Position numbers and translations under genes: made by a program
The notes under the pieces: generated by a model
The model's input: the letters and a program-made list of their open reading frames with translations, nothing else
The model's database searches: none
What the model was told of the DNA's origin: nothing
Part shown: in pieces, positions 35,340 through 44,990 of the stretch
Numbering within the stretch: the first letter of the stretch is position 1
Layout of the letters: each line of letters opens with the position of its first letter
DNA from: Candidatus Zixiibacteriota bacterium
GTDB lineage: Bacteria > Zixibacteria > MSB-5A5 > GN15 > FEB-12
Assembly: GCA_040756055.1 (NCBI GenBank)
Contig: JBFLZR010000002.1
Location: 646,411 to 710,410 of the forward strand
Length of the DNA: 64,000 nt
Reading direction: 5' to 3'

Positions 35340-35999
35340 GTGCCGTTAATACCACTTGATGAAAACCTGATCAGCGAACTGGTAAGCCGCGGGATCGTGG
35401 CGGATACTTTCCGAAGGCTCCCCGCCGACAAGAAAAACCGCATTTACCGCGTGGCGATAAACCTGTTCGGCGAATACGGCTATGACGGCCTGGCCATAGA
35501 CCAGCTCTGCCAGCAGGCGGGGATTTCCAAAGGTTCCTTTTTTCAGTATTTCCCCTCCAAGACACATCTTTTGGAGTTTGTCATTTTGGTGTTCGATGAC
35601 TACCTCGCCAAGTGGATCGCCGAAATTAGAGCCAGCGAGACAGCCGTGCTGGCGCGCGACCGGCTTTTGTATGTTTATCAGGCGATGGTGGTCAATTCGA
35701 AACTGTTTCGCGATGAAGAGCGGTTTTTCTTGTTTATCACCGGCGCGATGCAACACTCGGCGGTGGCCCTGGAGGGAATCGACCCGCAGCGGCATATCTA
35801 TGATTACGTGGGCGAGATTATCGAACGGGGTGTGCAGACCGGTGAGATACGCCGGGATTTTGAGGTTGAGACGACTGCTTATCTGGTGTCGCTGATAATC
35901 GAGGGTCTGGTTCGCCGTCAATTTACCGACAAGAAACTATACCGGCGTCAGACAGAGGAATATTTGGTTTCATTTCTGTTTGACGGGATAAAAGCGTAG
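35340..35999 (+). CDS. TetR family transcriptional regulator
   Basis: A 219-residue regulator with an N-terminal TetR helix-turn-helix (RIYRVAINLFGEYGYDGLAIDQLCQQAGISKGSFFQYFPSKTHLLEF split over the three DNA-binding helices) and an all-helical ligand domain of unknown specificity. GTG at 35340 is chosen as start: TTGGAG lies 8 bases upstream, whereas the ATG at 35310 sits inside the operator palindrome and at the predicted transcription start. Divergent to the inositol-phosphate synthase gene, which it may also control; that is inference. Confidence 0.88.
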   Translation: MPLIPLDENLISELVSRGIVADTFRRLPADKKNRIYRVAINLFGEYGYDGLAIDQLCQQAGISKGSFFQYFPSKTHLLEFVILVFDDYLAKWIAEIRASETAVLARDRLLYVYQAMVVNSKLFRDEERFFLFITGAMQHSAVALEGIDPQRHIYDYVGEIIERGVQTGEIRRDFEVETTAYLVSLIIEGLVRRQFTDKKLYRRQTEEYLVSFLFDGIKA

Positions 36000-36075
36000 C
36001 AAAAGTAGGTCGGATGAGCGTCGCGAAGTAGAAACCCGATATCAATCCTCTACGCGACGACGACTCCCGTAATTC

Positions 36076-36417
36076 TCAATACAACCTTGCGCCGAGCACG
36101 GCTTCGTGAACCGGACTGGTCAGGGAAATCCCTCCACCTACTTTATCGACACCCAGCACCAGAACTTCAGAGAGAAACCCGGCGATGTTTTTGGGCGCAA
36201 AATTGACCACTGCCAGGCACTGCCGGCCCAGAAGGTCTTCGGGGGTATAGTCTTCTTTGTACCGCCCCGATGACTGCTTGACGCCTATTTCCGGCCCGAA
36301 GTCGATTTTGAATTTGTAGCTGGGGAACCTGGCCCGTTCAAAATCGGTAACTTCGATTATCCTGCCCACCCGGATATCGACTTTTTCGAAATCCTCAAAA
36401 GATATTGTCTTTTCCAT
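36076..36417 (-). CDS. csaA: CsaA-like tRNA-binding-domain protein
   Basis: A 113-residue single OB-fold protein of the EMAPII/Trbp111 tRNA-binding family. The sequence follows CsaA closely: FEKVDIRVGRIIEV, FPSYKFKIDFGPEIGVKQSS, LLGRQCLAVVNFAPKNIAGFLSEVLVLG. CsaA was described as an export-related chaperone in Bacillus, with the same fold binding tRNA. The gene ends 3' of the TetR gene, convergent with it, and starts 3 bases before the stop of the upstream beta-barrel gene on the same strand, so they may share a transcript without an obvious functional link. Confidence 0.9.
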   Translation of the reverse strand: MEKTISFEDFEKVDIRVGRIIEVTDFERARFPSYKFKIDFGPEIGVKQSSGRYKEDYTPEDLLGRQCLAVVNFAPKNIAGFLSEVLVLGVDKVGGGISLTSPVHEAVLGARLY

Positions 36418-36420
36418 ACC

Positions 36421-38103
36421 TCAATATAGGTAATGGTCAAGTGAGGCGGAAATGGTATATGAGTTATTTGTCTCCGAAGTCCCATAATCGTCCCAGGTTA
36501 GCACATCCGGTTGAGAGCGAGTGTAATAGGCCCTTATTGAGAAAGATGTGGAAATCGCTATCCGGTAAGTGAGCCTGCCGTCGAAACGCAGAATGTGATT
36601 GTCCCTTTGATCGGTGGTCCAACCATCATAAATTTTGTCAGGGTCATATTTGATCTTTTCATACATGTAATTGGCGCCGAATGACAGCCATGTCCGCGAA
36701 TTATAAATGTAATCCGTGTTGGCATCGAGCACGAGCCGGTACTGCTTCTCTATTTTACCTTCGTTGGAGCGGGTATATGTGTCGCTAGAGTACACATGTT
36801 CGCCGTCGCTGTATTGTGAGTCTCTGTATCGCGTGGTCCGGTAGCTCCGTCCCTCGCGCGACGCAAAAAAGTATCTCCAATCGGCTGATAAATCGAGTTG
36901 CCACTGACGTGAAAGCGGGCGGGAGTATTCGGCCAGGCCCCTGAAGTAAACATCACGCGACCAAACTGTCTCCGTTGTGGATGTATATTCGAACAGGTTC
37001 GACCAGGAAACAGTGTCGATGTCGCCGGCGATCCGTTCATCGCTCCAGGTTCGTACCCTGGTCATAAACTCATCTTCCGATATGTTAGTGCGATACCAAG
37101 AATACTCATATCCCGGTCCGGCGCTGAATCTCAGTCCAAACCGCCGAGCATAGGTCGGGAAATAATCCCAGACATCCTCAATCAACAGATGACCATAGTA
37201 CCCGGACGCATCGGAGATTCCCCGCTCGACAAAATAACCAATTATCTCATCGAAAGTCTCGATCCTGCGGATACGCTTGTCGACCGCATGTTCCAGGCGA
37301 TTCTGATATATCAGCTCTGTCAACTCAAGCATTTCGTCACGCGTTGGCTCGCGAAGCAGGGCGCCGTGCGAGCGAAGTTCCTCGATCATATAAAGGGCGG
37401 TGGACGCATAATCACCAACGTACATCCTCCCCCAGCCGGGCATAATATCGATAGAAATCTGATAGTCTTTTCGTATATAGGAACTCTCGGTCAGGCGGTC
37501 GTCTGTGTAGGTCGATTTCGAAGTATCAGTATACTGAACCGTCTCTTTCCAGTAATCTGTCTCTCCGCCCGGTCGCTCCCGGTAGCCGAGGAGGAGAGAG
37601 ATGTCGGCCGATGCAAAGAAGTCGCCAAGGAGGTAACGCCCCCAGTTCACGCTGGGCCTGACATCAGCCTCAAGAGTTTTTTCAAAGCCATCCTCTTGCG
37701 TTACGCTGTACCCCGCCGGGCAGCAGTCATAATCCTGGTATCTCGACTGGTTGGTGTTGTTGTACAGGTACGAAGCACTCAGGCCAAGCCTCCCCGTAAA
37801 GAATTGGGTCAGAGTCTCGTACCGGTAATTGAGATCAGTGGTGAAATCGTTGTCCCAATATGCAGTCGTTCGGTTCGTTGTCGAGATATCACTTCTATAA
37901 TCCTCCGGATAGATAAGGTCTCGTCCGTAATCGCTCCCACTCAGTCCGATACTCCCGCCGAGTCGCCACTCAAAGTCCTCAAACCGCTCCGGTATGTAAT
38001 CGGTAATTTTGAATTCATCAGTGTCCTCGGCCTTCACCGAGCCGGCCGATATTAACGCCATCAAGGCACAAAACAGCGTTACTGTGATAGACAGCTTATG
38101 CAT
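36421..38103 (-). CDS. Outer-membrane beta-barrel-like protein (paralogue A)
   Basis: The 560-residue protein has a signal peptide (LSITVTLFCALMALISAGSVKA) and long stretches of alternating polar and aromatic residues ending in SASLDHYLY, as in outer-membrane barrels. In the middle lies a helical block shared with the adjacent paralogue: ASTALYMIEELRSHGALLREP, NRLEHAVDKRIRRIETFDEI, and LIEDVWDYFPTYARRFG. That block is much better conserved than the strands around it and could be a plug or periplasmic domain. Family not recognised. Promoter at 38202-38230. Confidence 0.75.
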   Translation of the reverse strand: MHKLSITVTLFCALMALISAGSVKAEDTDEFKITDYIPERFEDFEWRLGGSIGLSGSDYGRDLIYPEDYRSDISTTNRTTAYWDNDFTTDLNYRYETLTQFFTGRLGLSASYLYNNTNQSRYQDYDCCPAGYSVTQEDGFEKTLEADVRPSVNWGRYLLGDFFASADISLLLGYRERPGGETDYWKETVQYTDTSKSTYTDDRLTESSYIRKDYQISIDIMPGWGRMYVGDYASTALYMIEELRSHGALLREPTRDEMLELTELIYQNRLEHAVDKRIRRIETFDEIIGYFVERGISDASGYYGHLLIEDVWDYFPTYARRFGLRFSAGPGYEYSWYRTNISEDEFMTRVRTWSDERIAGDIDTVSWSNLFEYTSTTETVWSRDVYFRGLAEYSRPLSRQWQLDLSADWRYFFASREGRSYRTTRYRDSQYSDGEHVYSSDTYTRSNEGKIEKQYRLVLDANTDYIYNSRTWLSFGANYMYEKIKYDPDKIYDGWTTDQRDNHILRFDGRLTYRIAISTSFSIRAYYTRSQPDVLTWDDYGTSETNNSYTISASLDHYLY

Positions 38104-38183
38104 GAAGCTTCTCCCCTCGCATTAATGGTTTTGATCCAAATGTACTGCGTGCGATATAGCCGGATCAGGCTTACCTGAAAAAA

Positions 38184-38221
38184 GGCGACATCTTGCTACA
38201 TATTATACAACCGATGTCGCC
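38184..38221 (-). terminator. Terminator-like hairpin of paralogue B, containing the promoter -10 of paralogue A
   Basis: On the minus strand GGCGACATC (38221-38213) and GATGTCGCC (38192-38184) form a perfect 9-bp stem with a 20-base loop, followed by TTTTTT. The loop contains TATAAT, the -10 box of the downstream gene. Confidence 0.65.
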
Positions 38222-38230
38222 AGGTTCCAA
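38202..38230 (-). promoter_or_regulatory. Promoter of beta-barrel paralogue A
   Basis: TTGGAA (38230-38225) is followed by 17 bases and a perfect TATAAT (38207-38202). The start codon lies about 100 bases downstream. Confidence 0.7.
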
Positions 38231-38277
38231 TTTATTTTTTGACGGGCGGGAACAGCCCCCGTTGTTGCCCTAGTCCA

Positions 38278-39846
38278 TTAATACAAATAATGCTCGATCG
38301 CAACCGATAGAGAAAAGCGATCCCGGTTCGATAATGTTGTCCAATCGGTTCGCGACTTTCGCCTTTCGTAGTCTACCGCCGCCACCAGTGTCGTAGGTAT
38401 CGCAAGCCGGTATTCAACTTGACCGCCCAGGTTGATTTTCCAACGGTATCCGATGTAATCGTAGTAGTAGTGATCCAGACTCAAAACCACACTGGTGCGG
38501 GAATTCGCGATATAAATCAAATCAAAGTTGGAATTGGTTTCCAATTCCCACTTCTGCTCACACTCACTTGAGCTAGCGCTGCAATCGGAGGGTGGTTTCT
38601 TGCCTATCCAGGACAAACGCACATAAGTCGCGGTAATTGTAGCATCAAATTGCCACTTTCGAGACAGCGGGTTGAATCCTTCGAACACACCGACCAGCCG
38701 ATGACGCGAGTAGTCATTCTCGCGGGAAGAGTATGAATACGTATCATAAGAGTCCCAAATGAGGGTGTCCACTACGTCCGTTGAGTCGATAATTGACCGA
38801 ATCTCCCGATAAGAAAAGTATTTTTCCTGCGCGTTTTCCCTGTGCTCGTGCCGGTAGTCTTCCCGAAAGCCAAGGCTCGCACGACAGCCAAACCGCCTGC
38901 GTGTTGTGGGGAAGTAATCCCAGACATCCTCAACAAGGAACTTCCCATATCGCGCTTCTCCAGCCAGCAGTCCGTTGTCGGCAAGAAAGCCGAGTATCTC
39001 GTCGAGACTTTCCTGTCGTCGAATCCTTGTGTCAACGGCATGCTCGAGGCGATTGCGACGCACAATCTCGCTGAGATTAAGCACTTCTTCAGGTGTGGGA
39101 TCCCTGAGCAGGTAGTCATGAGACCGCAATTCCTCGACTATGTACAAAGCGGTAGACGCGTAGGTCCCTTCATATATGTGACCGTACCCAACCGCGAGAT
39201 CAACAACCGCGCGGTACTGGCGATCAATTTCTGAGATCTTTGTTCTTGAGTAGTCGCTGGTGCGGTAGATATACGGATCCTCTAGTTCGGTTCTTACGTA
39301 GGTCTGTGCCGACACATAGTCCGGCATCTCCCGGTAATAACCCGATAGAAATATCTCTCCCGAGACGAAAAATTCACGCAACCAATAGATGCCAGCCCGG
39401 GCATCCAGACTGCTTGAAAGGCTGTAATATTCACTTTTCGTCCCTCCACCTACAGTTCTAGAGTAACTCTCCGAATCACGATGTTCTGTGGATGATGCGT
39501 CTGAAGTCGTTCTGCTGTACGTTACGCCGCCGCTGCAGCTCAAATTCAGGAAATGGCCAATGGTCTCATGGTCGTACCATAGGTTACTACCAACCGAAAG
39601 TCCGTACGAATGTCGGTTGTCGAAGGATTGGCGAACTGTCTCTGTCATTACTCGTGCATCCCCTGAATACTGATCAGAATAGCTACCAGACATAGAAGCA
39701 GCTCCGTTGACTTTCCACTCTAAGTCCCTGAAGTAATCCGGTATGTAATCCTCAATCTTAAAATCCAGACTATCGGCAAAACATTGGCCGCAGAGCGAGG
39801 CATAGACAACCCCGATTATGCCTATCAGCAAAAGCCTTCTCAGCAT
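38278..39846 (-). CDS. Outer-membrane beta-barrel-like protein (paralogue B)
   Basis: A 522-residue protein with signal peptide (LLLIGIIGVVYASLCGQCFA) and mature start DSLDFKIEDYIPDYFRDLEWKV, which parallels the DEFKITDYIPERFEDFEWRL of paralogue A. It ends SLSVAIEHYLY, again a barrel-type terminal strand with aromatic end. The shared helical block reads ASTALYIVEELRSHDYLLRDP, NRLEHAVDTRIRRQESLDEI and LVEDVWDYFPTTRRRFG. The two genes are tandem duplicates; strands have diverged, the block has not. A plausible promoter (TTGGAG, 17 bases, TAAACT) precedes it. Function unknown. Confidence 0.75.
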   Translation of the reverse strand: MLRRLLLIGIIGVVYASLCGQCFADSLDFKIEDYIPDYFRDLEWKVNGAASMSGSYSDQYSGDARVMTETVRQSFDNRHSYGLSVGSNLWYDHETIGHFLNLSCSGGVTYSRTTSDASSTEHRDSESYSRTVGGGTKSEYYSLSSSLDARAGIYWLREFFVSGEIFLSGYYREMPDYVSAQTYVRTELEDPYIYRTSDYSRTKISEIDRQYRAVVDLAVGYGHIYEGTYASTALYIVEELRSHDYLLRDPTPEEVLNLSEIVRRNRLEHAVDTRIRRQESLDEILGFLADNGLLAGEARYGKFLVEDVWDYFPTTRRRFGCRASLGFREDYRHEHRENAQEKYFSYREIRSIIDSTDVVDTLIWDSYDTYSYSSRENDYSRHRLVGVFEGFNPLSRKWQFDATITATYVRLSWIGKKPPSDCSASSSECEQKWELETNSNFDLIYIANSRTSVVLSLDHYYYDYIGYRWKINLGGQVEYRLAIPTTLVAAVDYERRKSRTDWTTLSNRDRFSLSVAIEHYLY

Positions 39847-40004
39847 GGTCTTCTCCCCTGAGATATGTCAGTTGATAAGTTTATGTACTGCGTTTACCGG
39901 CTCCAAAAAAGAGACTGGCCGGGAAAAGCGACTTGATTGTAGATATTATAATAAGAAAAGGCCAAAGCCGCAGGAGCATTGTCGAGGTCTCCGCTGCCGA
40001 GATT

Positions 40005-40055
40005 GGCAGGATCTCTCCCGCAACGCGGGAGACTCTAACGAGCAGGGATCCTGCC
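40005..40055. repeat. Compound intergenic hairpin
   Basis: GGCAGGATC (40005-40013) pairs with GATCCTGCC (40047-40055); between them TCTCCCGC (40014-40021) pairs with GCGGGAGA (40025-40032). The outer arm followed by CTAC resembles the hairpin at 61646. Confidence 0.55.
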
Positions 40056-40064
40056 CTACAAAGC

Positions 40065-40619
40065 CTAAAACCCGAACCGATCCATGGCGATAATCTCGCT
40101 CAACTCCTTGCGGGTGCGCGGGGATTCGTCTTTTTTGCGCGTGCGTTCATCGAGAAGGTCTATCGGGCCTTCATAGCCAAGCGCTATCACGGTGATAACA
40201 TGGTATTCATCGGGAACGCCCAGCGCCTCTTTCATCTTGAAAGCGTCATACCCGGCCATCGGGTGCCCCATCAGCCCTTCATCGACCGCCGCCAAAAGTA
40301 GCGACAAAGTCGCCATGCCGCTGTCGAACTGGTAATATTTAACAGGGTCATCCTCGCGCGTGTAATCATCGGCTTCCCGCGCGCACATCACCACAATCAC
40401 CGGCGCTTTTGACGCCCACTGGTTGCCCTTCGAGAGAGCCAGTGCGGCCCTTTCATGCTGCGCCTTATCTCGTACGAAAATCACCCGCCAGGGCTGGTTG
40501 TTGTTGCACGATGGCGTCCAGCGGATAATTTCGAAAATGCGGTCGAGAACATCCTGCGGTATCGGTTTGTCCAGATAGGCGCGTTTACTGTGCCGTTTGA
40601 AAAAGATGGAGTCTTGCAT
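40065..40619 (-). CDS. Nitroreductase family protein
   Basis: A 184-residue FMN-dependent NAD(P)H oxidoreductase. The N-terminal FMN phosphate-binding motif reads FFKRHSKRAYLDKPIP, followed by WTPSCNNNQPWRVIFV and, later, DSGMATLSLLLAAVDEGLMGHPMAGYD and VITVIALGYEG. Typical substrates are nitroaromatics or quinones; the physiological one is unknown. Length matches small single-domain members. It ends near the compound hairpin and has its own upstream gap before the PfkB kinase gene, so operon membership is unclear. Confidence 0.92.
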   Translation of the reverse strand: MQDSIFFKRHSKRAYLDKPIPQDVLDRIFEIIRWTPSCNNNQPWRVIFVRDKAQHERAALALSKGNQWASKAPVIVVMCAREADDYTREDDPVKYYQFDSGMATLSLLLAAVDEGLMGHPMAGYDAFKMKEALGVPDEYHVITVIALGYEGPIDLLDERTRKKDESPRTRKELSEIIAMDRFGF

Positions 40620-40657
40620 AGCGGCTCCTTCTGTATGATTTGAGAATTCTTCGGTCG

Positions 40658-41593
40658 TTAGCCGTTGACGGCCACTTTGACTTTATAATCGGATTTGGCC
40701 AGAAGTTGTTCCTGACGCTCGCGAATCATCGCCTCGGTCATCTCGAAATCCGGCCCGACATTCTCGATCATAATCGATGAAGTACACGACGCGTAGCATC
40801 CGGCCTTGCGCAAATCGCCGCCGGTTTTCAGATACTCGAACACGAATCCGGCCATGTAGGTATCCCCCGCCCCGGTAGCATCGACCAGATCAATCTCGAA
40901 CGGAGGAATATCGATGAAATTAGCGCCATCGTAGATGATAGACCCAAGCTCGGCCAGCGTGACGATTACAATCTTCGGCCCCCATGATTTGATAATGCGG
41001 GCGGCCTCGTATGGATCCTTCCGGCAATCAATACCCGTGAGCACTTTTCCTTCGAGTTCGTTGGGCTTGACAATATCAAAGGCGCCCAGTGCCCTTTCAA
41101 TACCGTCGACTTTTTCATGATAGATGCGATTGGAATCATCGGCGCCGCGCAAAAGCCCCTGAGGGTCGCAGAAGAACAGACCGTCAAAGTTGGCGCGAAT
41201 CTCTTTTATCTGTTCGAACGATACCTCGCCGAGAATCGGGCCGATCAGCACCGCTTTGCAGTCGTGGTACCACTCTTTACTGATGTTCGAAATATTATTA
41301 GCGCGTCCCAGTAAATCGAGCGTGCGGTTGCCGAAATCATCGTAATAGATCAGCGAAAATCCTCCGGTCTCTTTCGATGGCGTGATCTCATACTCGATAC
41401 CGTATTTCTTGAGATCCGCGACAAACCTGTCTCTGTAATCATCGCCCACCGCCCCGACCAGTTTTACTTTTTCGCCCATTTTCGAAAGCGCCAGAGCCGC
41501 GTTGGTGGAACATCCGGAGAGAATTCTCGTCTGCGTGTTGACTTTTTGAGTCTTGATATAATCGTAAACCGGGTTGCCGATAGCGGTGATCAC
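40658..41593 (-). CDS. PfkB family carbohydrate/nucleoside kinase
   Basis: The 311-residue ribokinase-fold kinase shows the N-terminal glycine pair region (LSGCSTNAALALSKMG), the substrate-pocket lid and the C-terminal PfkB signature DLVDATGAGDTYMAGFVFEYL with the catalytic Asp. Start is a GTG at 41593. Substrate cannot be read from the sequence; adenosine, a sugar, or inositol (archaeal inositol kinase belongs to this family) are possibilities. The CDP-alcohol phosphotransferase lies 100 bases upstream on the same strand. Confidence 0.9.
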   Translation of the reverse strand: MITAIGNPVYDYIKTQKVNTQTRILSGCSTNAALALSKMGEKVKLVGAVGDDYRDRFVADLKKYGIEYEITPSKETGGFSLIYYDDFGNRTLDLLGRANNISNISKEWYHDCKAVLIGPILGEVSFEQIKEIRANFDGLFFCDPQGLLRGADDSNRIYHEKVDGIERALGAFDIVKPNELEGKVLTGIDCRKDPYEAARIIKSWGPKIVIVTLAELGSIIYDGANFIDIPPFEIDLVDATGAGDTYMAGFVFEYLKTGGDLRKAGCYASCTSSIMIENVGPDFEMTEAMIRERQEQLLAKSDYKVKVAVNG

Positions 41594-41693
41594 TTGACTG
41601 CCTTTCTGGTTTGCTTGTCGGGGGTTGATAGATTCATCGGTCGAGCCGGTTTTGCTGATGCTGCGCCATCGCGTAAGAAACAGGCATCGCCGG

Positions 41694-42317
41694 TCAGACT
41701 TCCTTTTTGTCGCCGAGAATTTTGTGGGTATAGACCAGACGTTGAACGGCGGTGATGACCGATGTCACGCCGACGATAATAAGCGCGAACTCCAGCCATC
41801 CGCCGCGCGGCCAGGTGCCGGTGGGAAGAAAGTGCTCAACAATCGAGCCGGCGATAATGAGAATAAACTTCTCCAGCCGTCCCATAATACCCACCGCGCA
41901 GTTTTCCATTTTTCCCATCGACTCGGCCGCCGCGCGGGTGTAGCTGGCGATAAGCATGCCGAACAGCGCGAACAGTCCCCACCCGGGGTGAACCGCGCCC
42001 GACATAGTGATACCGGCCAGAATGAAAAACTCGCCGTAGCGATCGGACACGTGATCGAGGATACCGCCGAACACCGTGCCCATGTTGCCGGCCCGCGCGG
42101 TGGAACCATCGAGCATATCCGTGAAGGAAGTTAGAATCATCCAGAACACGCCCCAGAGCATCTGGTCTTTCCAGAAGTATATCCCTGAGACAATCGCGCA
42201 GACGAGCGAGACAGCCGTGATGAAATTCGGCCGAAGGCCCATCTTCACGCAGGCGCGGCCCAGGACGAGCGATGATTCCTCGTAGAATTGTCTTTTGCGC
42301 TGATTTATTCCCGGCAA
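41694..42317 (-). CDS. CDP-alcohol phosphatidyltransferase family protein
   Basis: A 207-residue membrane enzyme with about six helices and the complete CDP-alcohol motif DGSTARAGNMGTVFGGILDHVSD (DG..AR........G...D...D, shown here in parts: DGSTAR, then GGILDHVSD). The following SYTRAAAESMG...GRLEKFIL segment resembles archaetidylinositol-phosphate and phosphatidylinositol-phosphate synthases more than glycerophosphate or serine enzymes. With inositol-3-phosphate synthase 6.5 kb away this suggests an inositol-phosphate acceptor. Start is TTG at 42317 with AAGGA upstream. Confidence 0.87.
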   Translation of the reverse strand: MPGINQRKRQFYEESSLVLGRACVKMGLRPNFITAVSLVCAIVSGIYFWKDQMLWGVFWMILTSFTDMLDGSTARAGNMGTVFGGILDHVSDRYGEFFILAGITMSGAVHPGWGLFALFGMLIASYTRAAAESMGKMENCAVGIMGRLEKFILIIAGSIVEHFLPTGTWPRGGWLEFALIIVGVTSVITAVQRLVYTHKILGDKKEV

Positions 42318-42527
42318 GAGCTACAAATCCTTTTGTCTTAAAATTTCAGACAAATATATGGTCTTTTCAGGCGGCCGTCAACGCCCATAATGGATTATTA
42401 GCTGCATCAATGGCATTGTAGGACATAACGTTAACCACAATCCCGATAATTCGGCCGGGAGCAGGGGACATCACGACCACACTGACAGGCGGCTTCAGTT
42501 TGAGATTGCCCGAACATTAATCGTTAA

Positions 42528-44642
<2,115 letters not shown>

Positions 44643-44646
<4 letters not shown>

Positions 44647-44912
44647 TTAAGAAAGCAACCACGATTGTCAACAAGCTGGGCCTTCACGCCCGACCGTCTG
44701 CCATGCTGGTAACCGCGGCTTCGAAATTTGAATCCGAAGTCTTCATTACCAAGAACGGGCTGCGTGTCAACGCCAAGTCTATCATGGGTGTAATGATGCT
44801 CGCGGCGGAGCAGGGGTCCGAAGTAATTGTCGAGGTCAACGGCAGCGATGAAGAACTGGCTCTGAAGGAAATCCTCAGAGTGATCGAGTCCGGCTTCGGC
44901 GAAATGGACTGA
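44643..44912 (+). CDS. ptsH: Phosphocarrier protein HPr
   Basis: HPr receives phosphate from enzyme I on His15 and passes it to EIIA-type proteins. The 89-residue product has NKLGLHARPSAM with His15 and NAKSIMGVMMLAA with Ser46, the residue phosphorylated by HPr kinase in regulatory versions. ATG overlaps the dprA stop; ptsI follows after 78 bases. No EII component is present in the window, so a regulatory rather than transport PTS is possible. Confidence 0.95.
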
Positions 44913-44990
44913 TATTGCACTTGCCTTACCCGTTTAACCACATTTACATTATTTTGATAAGGAATTAGCCTTTTTTGCACAGAGCGCCAC

